Shown here: one piece after another, positions 1-8,820 of the stretch
Layout of the letters: every line of letters begins with the position of its first letter
Position numbering within the stretch: position 1 is the stretch's first letter
Origin: a bacterium
Lineage (GTDB): Bacteria > Arandabacterota > Arandabacteria > Arandabacterales > Arandabacteraceae
DNA: 64,000 nucleotides
Assembly: GCA_029933125.1 (NCBI GenBank)
Contig: JAOZOU010000002.1
Location: forward strand, 108,181-172,180
Reading direction: 5' to 3'
The notes under the pieces: model-generated
What the model was told of the DNA's origin: nothing
The model's input: only the letters and a program-made list of their open reading frames with translations
Database searches by the model: none
Position numbers and translations under genes: made by a program

Positions 1-660
1 GGGATGGTAGAGGAGAATAGACTGGTGACGCTTTGCTCAATGTGCTTCAACACCTTGAAGCGAGTGAACCTATTGGTTAAGGAGAACCCCGAGAACCTCG
101 AGAAGATCAATAACTTCATGTATTTGGAAGATGACTATGAGGGAAACGTTGAGGTCATACACTTTCTGGAATTGCTGAGAGAACTGGACCCCGGTGCAAT
201 ATCCCAAAGGGTCGAGAGGCCGCTTACCGGGCTGAGGGTAGCACCCTACTATGGGTGCCTGATGCTAAGGCCAAGGGAGGTCGGCATTGACGATCCCGAG
301 GAACCGACGATTCAAGGTGCTATATTGGCTGCTGTGGGAGCAGAGGTGATTTACAACAGTTACATGAAGGTATGCTGCGGTAGCTACCAGACAGTGAATG
401 ACAAGTCTGCAGTTGCCCGGTTGGTATATGATATCCTTAGCCATGCTCAGGCTGACGGGGCACAGGCAATAGTCACCTCGTGCCCTCTCTGTGCCTACAA
501 TCTTGACAGCCGGCAGAAAGAAGTCAGGGAGATCTATCCTGATTTCGAGCAGATTCCAGTTTTCTATTTTACCCAACTGATGGCCGTGGCCTTCGGCTTC
601 GGAGCAGACTTATGCGGATTCGATCCAAATCAGTTAGTCCCCGAGCATTTGCTCAAGTAG
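1..660 (+). CDS. HdrB-like CCG-domain subunit of a fumarate reductase/heterodisulfide reductase-type complex (5' partial)
   Basis: The frame is open to the window edge, so the true start lies upstream; the ATG at 4 is internal. The visible N-terminus carries only the tail of a first CCG domain (CSMC at about residue 11). A complete second CCG domain follows: a Cys in YYGCL, a CC pair 38 residues on (VCCGSY), and CPLC 34 residues after that. CCG domains bind the unusual non-cubane [4Fe-4S] clusters of HdrB, where thiol/disulfide chemistry occurs. The iron-sulfur and flavoprotein genes follow at 707 and 1464. In methanogen TfrB the CCG part is fused to the iron-sulfur part; here it is a separate gene. 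Electron donor (thiol or quinol) cannot be told from sequence. Confidence 0.88.
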   Translation, partial: GMVEENRLVTLCSMCFNTLKRVNLLVKENPENLEKINNFMYLEDDYEGNVEVIHFLELLRELDPGAISQRVERPLTGLRVAPYYGCLMLRPREVGIDDPEEPTIQGAILAAVGAEVIYNSYMKVCCGSYQTVNDKSAVARLVYDILSHAQADGAQAIVTSCPLCAYNLDSRQKEVREIYPDFEQIPVFYFTQLMAVAFGFGADLCGFDPNQLVPEHLLK

Positions 661-706
661 GTTTAGAGTTTGTCGGAATAGGGAGTAATAGAAGCAGGAG
701 ATTGCC

Positions 707-1462
707 ATGAAGACTGAAGAGAGCATCATGCAGCGAATTGCCGATGCTGCGAAGGCCGTCACCAGGGGTGTAGATGCTAAAGATATCGAGCACTGGGTGA
801 CCATCTACATAATGGGAAGGGCTTACAAGGTGCCTGCAGATCTAACCATATTGACTGCCATGGAGTATGCGGGCTACAGATTCGTGAGAGGTGTGGGTTG
901 TCGGCAGGGCTTCTGCGGTGCATGTTCGACAGTATACCGAAAAGAGGGTGAGTACAAGCTTCAAACAGGGATGGCCTGCCAGACAAGGGTTGAGGACGGA
1001 ATGTACCTGGTTCAGATACCTTTCGCGCCCGCAGAAAAAGCTGCCTATGACATAAGCAAGGAAAGCTATGATGCATCAGTTTTTCTCAAGTTCTACCCCG
1101 AGGTAGCGAGGTGTGTGTCTTGCAACACCTGTACCAAGTCATGCCCCCAGGATTTGGAAGTAATGGATTACGTCCAAGCCGCGATAAGAGGGGATTTCCA
1201 ATCCCTGGCGGAGGGCTCTTTCGACTGCATCCAGTGTGGTCTGTGCGCTATGAGATGCCCAGCTGACATCGTGCAGTACAACGTTGCTCAACTAGGCAGA
1301 AGGATGTATGGCAGATACGGGATGCCTGTACCCAAGCACCTTATTACACGTTTGCAAGAGATAGAAGCTGGCAAATTCAGGGGAAAAATGGATCAGCTTG
1401 TGGCTGTCCCAAGAGAGCAGCTGGAGAAGCTTTATGCGAGTCGAGTGAGGGAGGCAGACTAA
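707..1462 (+). CDS. Fumarate reductase/succinate dehydrogenase-type iron-sulfur subunit (2Fe-2S plus two 4Fe-4S)
   Basis: 251 aa. Electron-transfer subunit between the HdrB-like protein and the flavoprotein. The N-terminal plant-ferredoxin-like domain has CRQGFCGAC with a further Cys about 25 residues later (GMACQ). The C-terminal dicluster domain has CVSCNTCTKSCP and CIQCGLCAMRCP, both full 4Fe-4S motifs; classical FrdB carries one [3Fe-4S], so this resembles the TfrB/HdrC type. It starts at an ATG behind a GGAG-type ribosome site, 46 bp after the CCG gene, and its stop is one base from the flavoprotein ATG, so the three are surely co-transcribed. The protein has no CCG domain of its own, which is supplied by the preceding gene. 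Confidence 0.88.
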   Translation: MKTEESIMQRIADAAKAVTRGVDAKDIEHWVTIYIMGRAYKVPADLTILTAMEYAGYRFVRGVGCRQGFCGACSTVYRKEGEYKLQTGMACQTRVEDGMYLVQIPFAPAEKAAYDISKESYDASVFLKFYPEVARCVSCNTCTKSCPQDLEVMDYVQAAIRGDFQSLAEGSFDCIQCGLCAMRCPADIVQYNVAQLGRRMYGRYGMPVPKHLITRLQEIEAGKFRGKMDQLVAVPREQLEKLYASRVREAD

Positions 1463-1463
1463 C

Positions 1464-3134
1464 ATGGGGAAGAAGACCACTGGGATCAGATATGTCGGGG
1501 GTTACCCTGAATACATGCGGAAACTGATATCCATTGTTCACAAGACCAGGGCAAAAAGGAGAGACTACACGCCTCCTCCTATGACCAAGGAGGAGCAGGA
1601 GGAGGTGCTAAAGCTGCATCCAGATTATGCCCCTGGGGGTAAAAGGACCATATCTGTTGGTCCCAACAAGGGTGATATCGGTCCAACCGAAGTTGTAGAT
1701 CTAGTCGAAGCTTATCCTCTTGTGGAGGAGGGGGAGATTGATCTGTCAAAGGTGGACTATAGTCCTGACATTCTCATAATAGGTGGCGGCCTTGCCGGGA
1801 CATCGGCAGCCATTTGGGCAAATGACAGTGGTATTCCCAAAGAAAAGATCTTGCTTACGAACAAACTAAGGCACGGGGATGCCAATTCGATAATGGCCGA
1901 GGGCGGCACCCAAGCCGCGGACCGTAGCGTCGACTCTCCAGAAAGACATTTCATCGACACGATTGGAGGTGGGCACTTCGCAAACAAACCGGACGTAGTG
2001 AGAGCCCTAGTAGAAGATGCACCACTCATAATCCGCTGGCTGCTTGACCTCGGTGCAATGTTCGACCGCGAAGAAAATGGGGATTTCGTTGAGAAGTGGG
2101 GTGGTGGCACGTCCATAAAGAGATTGCACTCATGCAGGGATTACACGGGGCTTGAGGAGATGAGGGTGATAAGGGATGAGCTGAGAAGCCGAGGAATCCC
2201 ATGTATCGAACACTTCCCTGCCATTGAGCTTCTCACGGATGGCGAAAACAGAGTCACTGGAGCTGTGCTCTGGAACCTTGAAACAGGTGAATATAAGATA
2301 GTCAAGGCGAAAGCCACGATCCTGGCCACGGGTGGGTTTGGCAGACTACACATTCGAGGGTTCCCAACTACCAATCACTATGGTGCTACATGCGATGGTG
2401 TAGTAATAGCTTATCGTGCAGGCGCCAGGCTCAGAGACATCGATACAGTGCAATACCACCCAACAGGTGCTGCATATCCCATCCAGATTGTAGGTTATCT
2501 GCTCACTGAGAAGCTCAGAAGTTCGGGGGCTCAGCCTGTGAACAAGGATGGAGAAGCATTTGTATTCCCTTTAGAGCCGAGGGATGTGGAAGCAGCTGCG
2601 TTGATCAGAGAATGCTATGTTCGGAACAAGGGTATTACCACGCCGACCGGATTGAGAGGGGTATGGCTTGACACCCCTTTGATCGAAGAAAAGAATGGCG
2701 AGGGTTATATCGATAAGGCATTTCCGGGCATGAGGAGAATGTTTGCTAGGTTCGACATCGATATGCGGAAGGATCCCGTGCTTGTATTCCCGACCCTCCA
2801 TTACCAGAACGGTGGGATTGAAACAGATCCACATGGGAAAACCAATGTCGAGGGATTATGGGTAGCTGGTGAGGTGTCGGGCGGAGTACATGGCAAGAAT
2901 AGGCTTATGGGGAATTCAACGTTGGATTGCCTAGTTTTCGGAAGGAGAGCAGGTATCTCAGCAGCTGAGTACGTGAAGTCGGGTCGGGGGGGTGGGGCGC
3001 TGACCTTGAAGCATGTAACGGGCTATGTTAAGGATCTTGAGCGAGCAGGTATCAGACCTGAAAGAAGATCTCCCATACTTCTCCCCGACTATAGGGGTAG
3101 GGCTGCCCTTGCGAGGATGATAGATGTGTTCTAG
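1464..3134 (+). CDS. Fumarate reductase/succinate dehydrogenase flavoprotein subunit (TfrA/FrdA-like)
   Basis: 556 aa catalytic subunit interconverting fumarate and succinate. A leader of about 90 residues precedes the FAD-binding motif DILIIGGGLAGTSAA. Other family signatures are VQYHPTGA, an R-containing substrate loop (TEKLRSSGA), HYQNGGIETD and GKNRLMGNSTLDCLVFGRRAG near the C-terminus. In classical FrdA/SdhA a His before the AxxxAQGG-like motif binds FAD covalently; here the motif reads ANSIMAEGG with Asn in that place, so FAD is probably non-covalent, as reported for TfrA and as in L-aspartate oxidase. There is no Tat or Sec signal, so the protein is cytoplasmic. L-aspartate oxidase is the main alternative, but the linked Fe-S and CCG genes argue for fumarate reductase. 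Confidence 0.88.
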   Translation: MGKKTTGIRYVGGYPEYMRKLISIVHKTRAKRRDYTPPPMTKEEQEEVLKLHPDYAPGGKRTISVGPNKGDIGPTEVVDLVEAYPLVEEGEIDLSKVDYSPDILIIGGGLAGTSAAIWANDSGIPKEKILLTNKLRHGDANSIMAEGGTQAADRSVDSPERHFIDTIGGGHFANKPDVVRALVEDAPLIIRWLLDLGAMFDREENGDFVEKWGGGTSIKRLHSCRDYTGLEEMRVIRDELRSRGIPCIEHFPAIELLTDGENRVTGAVLWNLETGEYKIVKAKATILATGGFGRLHIRGFPTTNHYGATCDGVVIAYRAGARLRDIDTVQYHPTGAAYPIQIVGYLLTEKLRSSGAQPVNKDGEAFVFPLEPRDVEAAALIRECYVRNKGITTPTGLRGVWLDTPLIEEKNGEGYIDKAFPGMRRMFARFDIDMRKDPVLVFPTLHYQNGGIETDPHGKTNVEGLWVAGEVSGGVHGKNRLMGNSTLDCLVFGRRAGISAAEYVKSGRGGGALTLKHVTGYVKDLERAGIRPERRSPILLPDYRGRAALARMIDVF

Positions 3135-3782
3135 GCGTCTCCAGGGCTGTGCGTGATGGGCTCCGAGCGCCTATGACAGAATAGATGCCAGCAGCGAGCA
3201 GCGATACAGAAGGAGGCTGCACCGTGAAGTTCTCCCCCAAGAATTTCGGGATCTCCTTTCCGCGGCCAGGACCTATGGCCGTCGCTTATTCCTGCTGCAG
3301 GGTAAGATACGTTGTTTCTTGCCTAACTCGGCACACGATCTTGCTGGGAAGCGAATCGCTGCTCGCTGCATGTTATCCTGCTCTCGAGTCAGTCGTGGGA
3401 CTGCCATCGATTGACTGATGTCACCTCTATATATGGGTCATCGCTTGGTTTTCAGGTTCAAACTACAAGGATCACGAGACTACCCATGAGCTACCCCGGT
3501 TTCGAAACGCGCAAAGAAGCTGCATCTTATGGCTTTCACGTATTTAGAGAGTGCGGTTAGGACGGTAGCGTTCTCCCAGCTATCACAGCATTTGCAGCTG
3601 TCTCTTAGGCCAGACATTCTGAGACTTTTCGATCCACACTCGCTTGCTCCTCTCCGCAACTGCGTTAAGAGACAGGACATCGCTTTCTCCGCGTTCTATT
3701 CGTCGTGATGATACTTACTCCCCTGGTTCTTACCAAAGAAAACAACGTAGTCAAGCAATTTCTGAGGAAGATGATAGTGCAA
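3135..3782. other. Gap without a recognisable gene, left flank of an IS scar
   Basis: About 650 bp between the flavoprotein stop and the transposase remnant. One plus-strand frame stays open from about 3157 to 3417 (RRRLHREVLPQEF and TYGRRLFLLQGKI within it) but lacks a convincing start and I do not recognise it. A short minus frame at 3480-3680 is likewise unassigned. The stretch is probably decayed mobile or deleted sequence, judging by what follows. Confidence 0.4.
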
Positions 3783-4180
3783 CTAAAAGTGTGCGGAATT
3801 GATTTTTTCAAACGTTGCATGGGGTAGCTCCCGGTTCTTTCCATTGCGTCTCAACTGGTCGTGCTCATATACGGTTGCTATTGCGAACCTGTCTGCGTGG
3901 ATCGCACAGGCAGGAAGAATTCTCGATGCGCTCTTTCTATCAACGAAGGCACCGATTGGATCGACTCTTCTTTTTATCTCACGGAAGAATCTATCAAGAG
4001 GGTTATTGGTTCTGATCTTGCTCCACATCCGGCGTGGCATTTCCAGATATGTTAGAGTAAGGTCTATGTCTCTGAGGAAGTTCCTTACAGCCCTGGGATG
4101 AGCCTTGTGCCATTTCTGTCTGAAGTGGGCTATTCTCCTCAAGGCTTGAGCCTTTGAGTGTGCCCGCCAGATCATCCTAG
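3783..4180 (-). pseudogene. IS256/mutator-family transposase, C-terminal remnant
   Basis: Only the last roughly 130 residues of a mutator-type transposase are left. The diagnostic stretch is WSKIRTNNPLDRFFREIKRR followed by VDPIGAFVDRKSA, the region with the conserved NxxxRxxREIKRR block around the catalytic Glu. The N-terminal two thirds, including the first two acidic residues, are missing. The sequence upstream in the open frame (4181-4298) does not belong to the family. The end near 3781-3810 (GTGTGCGGAATTGATTTTTT) may be the outer end of the element, since the gene stops there. It abuts an oppositely oriented IS110 fragment at about 4160-4190. Confidence 0.75.
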
Positions 4181-4660
4181 CATCAGTTATGATGAGTTGG
4201 TAGCCAGACTCCGGGAGTTGAGACAGGGATATCCTGGGGCTGAGATACATGGAGGTGCAGAAGCCACACGTATATGCTGGTGCAATCTGTTCTTCCAACT
4301 GAAGCGAGCCCTACCGTGGGTGAAGATGACACTTGTGAACCCTCTTCAAACCAGGCCGTATAGAGACCTGCGGTTACGTCGAACAAAGACTGACCCACAG
4401 GATAGTCGGTTGGTAGCGGGGTATCTTGCCCCCTTTGAGCCTGCCGAGACGGGGTTGCCCGATGAGCATCTTGCTGCCCTGTGTGAGTTAGTCAGGTATA
4501 GACGGGTGGATTTGAAGGAGTATAGCCGGTACCGCAATCATCTTCACAAGTATCTTAAGCTGGCGTTTCCGGGGCTTTGCGGTAAGGTCAGGCGGATGAG
4601 CGGTTTGAGAATTCTTGCTGTCTTGAGCCGGTATCTCACTGCTGGGCATGTAGAGAAGAT
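4176..4660 (+). pseudogene. IS110-family transposase, internal remnant
   Basis: The fragment holds the middle of the DEDD transposase domain: a degenerate GGAEATRICWCNLF (normally G-x-EATG-x-YW-x-NL), then VNPLQTRPYRDLRLRRTKTD with PQDSRLVAGYLAP, the most conserved block of the family. The first ~40 residues with the initial catalytic Asp and the whole C-terminal transposase_20 domain are absent, so it cannot be active. It runs opposite to the IS256-like remnant that it touches. Exact ends are approximate. Confidence 0.75.
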
Positions 4661-4712
4661 GAGATATCTGCCTCGGCAATGGTTATTGCTATCAAGTACA
4701 ACAGGAAAGTGA

Positions 4713-5060
4713 CCCCCCAAGAGTCTTAAAAAACTCAAGATAGAGGTCTGGTGACCTTCCCCAACCTATGACTATCGCTGAGGCAAGGACTGCTTGCCTC
4801 AGGCAAGTCCATATCCGTCTTAACCTTCCTGATCCACCTACATCAACCAATTTTCCCCTTGACTTCCCATATAGGCTCTCCTTCAAATCCAAATCAATCT
4901 GCGAATTCCATCGTACACTATTCTTTTCTTATGCTGACTATCTGTGCCCCCACCCATTCCCCACTTTCTCGTCTGAAATCCTTGCACTTGAGGTGGGCGA
5001 TGTGGTACAATAACACTGGAGCGGGGAGCAGACCCGCTCCTTGCTGTATAGAGGGATAGG
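4713..5060. other. Gap with a hairpin and the promoter of the C25 peptidase
   Basis: No gene is visible in these 350 bp. A perfect 8-bp hairpin GAGGCAAG-GACTG-CTTGCCTC lies at 4780-4800 but has no T-run. The candidate promoter at 4982-5011 is described separately. Confidence 0.5.
4982..5011 (+). promoter_or_regulatory. Candidate extended -10 sigma70 promoter of the C25 peptidase gene
   Basis: TACAAT at 5006-5011 is preceded by TGG, giving the extended -10 form TGnTACAAT. A poor -35 (TTGCAC, 4982-4987) sits 18 bp upstream. The gene starts at 5061, leaving a leader of about 45 nt with a GAGGGATAGG ribosome site. Confidence 0.45.
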
Positions 5061-8000
5061 ATGAAAATAGAGCACTGTCTTGGCCTTGCGTTTATTGCGC
5101 TCCTGCTTGCAAGCGGACCACTTTGCGCTTCAACTATAGTGGAACAGGTGAGCTTTGCCTATCCAGTAGTCACCGACAATGGCCAGACAAGCCAGGTATC
5201 CATTGAAGGGCTTCCTCAGGTCGGAGCCGAAGGTGAGCCACTGTTGCCTGCTTATGGAATGCAGGTATTGCTTCCCGAGGGAGAGGATGCTGTAAGTGTG
5301 AGGGCACGAGCTTTCGGGGAGGATAGGATACAGCTCAGCCATCAGCTTGAGTGGGTACAGCCTCAGGTTCCTTTGAGCCGACAGGGTGAGTTCAAGCCAG
5401 TCAAGGCGAATCCAGACATCTATGGAACGAGCAAACCATTCCCGGAAAGGCGCGCGAGGTATGTGACAACTCAGACCTTCAGAGGTTACAATATCGCTTT
5501 CATTAGGGTTTATCCTCTCCAGTACAAGCCAGGTGCGAATGCCCTAATATATGCACACAGGGTTGAGGTAACGATTGAAACCCAGCCAAGCGATGCCATC
5601 CGTCGTCGTTCCTTGAAGACCCTGCGCAGTGGTAATGAGCATGATGCAGACCTAGTGAGGGAATCTGTACGGAATGGCGACGCAGTTTCAACCTATAAGG
5701 CTTCTGATAATCACTTCGCAATGTTATCAGAGCTTGTCAAGTCGGATGAGACCTATCCCTATGTGATAATCGCTCACTCCTCCTTCGTCGATGCTCTTGA
5801 GCCACTTCGTGCGCACAAAGAGCGTCTGGGTCTAAAGGCCAAGATTGTCCATACTGGGCAGATAAACTTCAATTACAGCGGTGCAGACATACAGGAGAGG
5901 ATAAGGAATTTCATTCGTGACGCATATCTCAACTGGCAAACAGAGTATGTGCTGCTTGCCGGTGACAAATCCTCAATTCCAGCTCGCGGCCTCTATGCCA
6001 AAACCGGCAGCGATGAGGATGATGATATAGCGTCGGATCTTTACTATGCTGCCCTTGATGGAACATGGAATGATGATGGTGATTCCCTCTGGGGCGAGCC
6101 TGGTGAGGCCGACCTCATCCCTGAAGTAAGTGTTGGACGAATTTCAGTTGATGATTCAGTTGAGGCTGCAAATTTCATCAATAAGCTCATAAAGTATGAG
6201 ACCCAGCCTGTTGTCACTCAGATCAAAACCGCAGAGATGGTAGGTGAGCTTCTTTGGGACGATCCTACATGGGGAGGAGATTACAAGGATGAGATAAAGG
6301 ACGGTTCATCTGCCTATGGCTATACAACAGTGGGATTCCCATCCGACTTCACGGTCAATACACTCTATGATCGCGATATCGATCCTGATCGCTGGGACAA
6401 GGAGGATCTCATCCCTATACTCAATGGCGGTTGTCACATTGTCAATCACCTTGGCCACTCTGATGTCACCTATGGGCTGCGCATGTACAACAGTGATGTG
6501 GAAACAAGATTCACCAATGATGGTATCTCAAATACATACTTCATAATCTATACGCAGGGTTGCTATTCGGGATCCTTTGACAATCGCAACGCTGGTGGTG
6601 GCTATGGTGATGATTGCCTCGGTGAGCATTTCACTTATGTTGAGAATGCTGCAGTCGCCTTCATAGGGAATACTCGCTATGGTTGGGGTGCCCATCAGAG
6701 CACGAGGGGTGCAAATCAGTATTATGATAGGCAATTCTTTGATGCAATCTTTGGTGAAAACATAACCGAGATCGGAAAGGCAAACGACGATTCGCGCATT
6801 GACAATATTCCTTTCATAGACGTGGGCCCAAACCGCTGGGTCTATTACGAGCTCGTCCTCCTGGGGGATCCTTCCATGGACATCTGGACTGATGTACCCG
6901 ACAGTCTCATCCTGACTTGTCCAGATGTCATCCACGTTGGGGACAATGAGGTTGAGTTTGCTGTAGCCCATGATTCCCAGCCTGTCGAAGGTGCAAGGGT
7001 GAGCATCTTCAGTGCTAATACATATAATAGTAACTATACGGATGCCAATGGTCTGGTCCATCTTGATCCAATTGCCTCTGAGCCTGGTACGTTGCTGGTC
7101 GCTGTCAAAGCACATAACTTCTATCCGCTCCTTGATACGATACCTGTGGTCAATCCTACAGATGCGCTTGTGGTGATAAATAGTGTCACCACGGATGATG
7201 ACCCACTGGGTAAGAGCCAGGGTAATTCTGATGGCATGTGTGATGCAGGCGAAGCAATTGAGATTACAATTAGCCTTGAGAATGCTGGTGTCGATACTGC
7301 TTTTGATGTATCCGCTACGATTTCCTCGATTGACACCTTCGTCACTGTGATTGACTCATTCCAGACATATGGTGATATCGAGCCCGATAGTCTTGTGGTA
7401 CCTGTATCACCCTATCTTGTCCAGATCATGCCCCAGGCACCAGACAGCCATAGCGTGGAGTTCAATCTTCAAGTGGCTCACACCGATACGGTGTTTACGA
7501 AGCATTTCTCCTTGCAGATTAGTGCTCCCGTCTTGAGGATCGCAAGCATTGGATATTCTGATAGCCTTTATGGGAACGGCGATGGATGCTTAGAGCCGGG
7601 TGAAAGCTTCAAGCTTCAACCTGTTCTCCTCAATCATGGCTCAGGAGTTGGAGAGGGAATATCTGTGCTCCTGAGCATCTCTGACAGTTATGTAACTATA
7701 AGTCAGGACAGTTCCTACATCGATAGCTTGGCATCGGGTGATTCAAGTTCGATTGAGGCACCTTTTATTGTGAGCATCCATCCAACCTGTCCAGAATTCC
7801 ATAGGCTGGACTTCGGCATTACTTACGCGTATTCGAGCGGCCGCACCGACAGCGATAGCATGAGCATATTCATAGGCGGATCGCTTGCTGATGATTTCGA
7901 GGCTGGCTCTATGGGATGGACACATGCAGACTTGGGTGATGGCTATCTCGATGAATGGCACATGGAGACCTACAGGAATCACACCGCTGCGGGTAGTACC

Positions 8001-8726
8001 TCCTGGAAATTCGGTGGTGAGGATTCGATCAGATATTCGGACTATACACATGGTGCACTTGTCACACCTGAGATATGTCTTGGTCCGAATGCTACTCTTA
8101 CTTTCTGGTACTGGATCCACGCTGAACTACAAAACGGGACGTATGCCTGGGACGGCGGAATTGTTGAGATCTCAACTGATGACGGACAGACCTGGACACA
8201 GATAGAGCCCGTCGGTGGCTATCCCTACATGATATATCCCAATGATGCCAGCCCATTTGAAGCAAACACTCCTTGCTTCGCCTGGACTGACGACTGGACT
8301 CAAGCACAGTTTGATCTCTCCGGGTATGAAGGTTCTGCGCGTATAAGATTCAGGTTTGGAGCAGATGGCTATGCAGGTGCTGAAGGATGGTATATAGATG
8401 ACATAGTGGTTTCTGATGACTACGCCTCTATTGAAATAGATGATCTCGAACCTCTTCCACTTGAGTTTGCCTTAAGACAGGTTCGCCCCAATCCCATAAC
8501 AGCAAGCTCGGTCATCACATTCGACGTTCCCCATCGGGCAGGTGTGAGGATAGAGCTCTTTGATGTTAACGGTCGTCATGTGAAAACTCTCGCCAATGAG
8601 GTCTTTACCCCAGGCAGATACTCTCGTTGTCTCCCTGGTCCAGGAAATTTAGCGTCAGGGATATATTTCCTGCGCATGGAAAGCGAATCCTATCAGGCGA
8701 CAGTTAAATTGGCTGTTGTTCGCTAA
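5061..8726 (+). CDS. Secreted gingipain-like C25 cysteine peptidase with C-terminal sorting domain
   Basis: 1221 aa. A Sec signal (about residues 1-24, ending LCAS) is followed by an N-terminal propeptide-like region. The C25 catalytic domain spans roughly residues 235-620, with the family signature DLYYAALDGTWNDDGD, catalytic His at about 466 (NHLGH) and Cys at about 501 (TQGCYSG). Ig-like repeats follow, then a jelly-roll/immune-inhibitor-A-like module near residues 950-1130 (ADDFEAGSMGW to GWYIDDIVVSDD). The last ~80 residues form a FlgD/type-A sorting domain (VRPNPITASSVITFDV, GIYFLRM, ending KLAVVR). Probably secreted through a type IX-like path and attached to or released from the cell surface. 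It is a single-gene unit behind its own promoter. A paralogue with the same His-Cys spacing lies at 27326. Confidence 0.88.
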   Translation: MKIEHCLGLAFIALLLASGPLCASTIVEQVSFAYPVVTDNGQTSQVSIEGLPQVGAEGEPLLPAYGMQVLLPEGEDAVSVRARAFGEDRIQLSHQLEWVQPQVPLSRQGEFKPVKANPDIYGTSKPFPERRARYVTTQTFRGYNIAFIRVYPLQYKPGANALIYAHRVEVTIETQPSDAIRRRSLKTLRSGNEHDADLVRESVRNGDAVSTYKASDNHFAMLSELVKSDETYPYVIIAHSSFVDALEPLRAHKERLGLKAKIVHTGQINFNYSGADIQERIRNFIRDAYLNWQTEYVLLAGDKSSIPARGLYAKTGSDEDDDIASDLYYAALDGTWNDDGDSLWGEPGEADLIPEVSVGRISVDDSVEAANFINKLIKYETQPVVTQIKTAEMVGELLWDDPTWGGDYKDEIKDGSSAYGYTTVGFPSDFTVNTLYDRDIDPDRWDKEDLIPILNGGCHIVNHLGHSDVTYGLRMYNSDVETRFTNDGISNTYFIIYTQGCYSGSFDNRNAGGGYGDDCLGEHFTYVENAAVAFIGNTRYGWGAHQSTRGANQYYDRQFFDAIFGENITEIGKANDDSRIDNIPFIDVGPNRWVYYELVLLGDPSMDIWTDVPDSLILTCPDVIHVGDNEVEFAVAHDSQPVEGARVSIFSANTYNSNYTDANGLVHLDPIASEPGTLLVAVKAHNFYPLLDTIPVVNPTDALVVINSVTTDDDPLGKSQGNSDGMCDAGEAIEITISLENAGVDTAFDVSATISSIDTFVTVIDSFQTYGDIEPDSLVVPVSPYLVQIMPQAPDSHSVEFNLQVAHTDTVFTKHFSLQISAPVLRIASIGYSDSLYGNGDGCLEPGESFKLQPVLLNHGSGVGEGISVLLSISDSYVTISQDSSYIDSLASGDSSSIEAPFIVSIHPTCPEFHRLDFGITYAYSSGRTDSDSMSIFIGGSLADDFEAGSMGWTHADLGDGYLDEWHMETYRNHTAAGSTSWKFGGEDSIRYSDYTHGALVTPEICLGPNATLTFWYWIHAELQNGTYAWDGGIVEISTDDGQTWTQIEPVGGYPYMIYPNDASPFEANTPCFAWTDDWTQAQFDLSGYEGSARIRFRFGADGYAGAEGWYIDDIVVSDDYASIEIDDLEPLPLEFALRQVRPNPITASSVITFDVPHRAGVRIELFDVNGRHVKTLANEVFTPGRYSRCLPGPGNLASGIYFLRMESESYQATVKLAVVR

Positions 8727-8820
8727 TCAATTCCGACTCCATGCCTTCAGTCTAATCCAATTGACATCGCATAGATAGCATCTATAATTCTTGAAACCTT
8801 TCTCAAACAAGGTGGTTCCA

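Noticed and set aside
3480-3680. Short minus-strand frame as a third transposase remnant
   Set aside because: A few residues around RMSGLR recall the IS110 fragment at 4594, but the match is too short to call.
4780-4800. Hairpin as a terminator
   Set aside because: Perfect 8-bp stem, but it is not followed by a T-run on either strand and no gene ends next to it.
6528-7115. A 195-aa minus-strand open frame
   Set aside because: Antisense to the C25 peptidase, with no recognisable motif.
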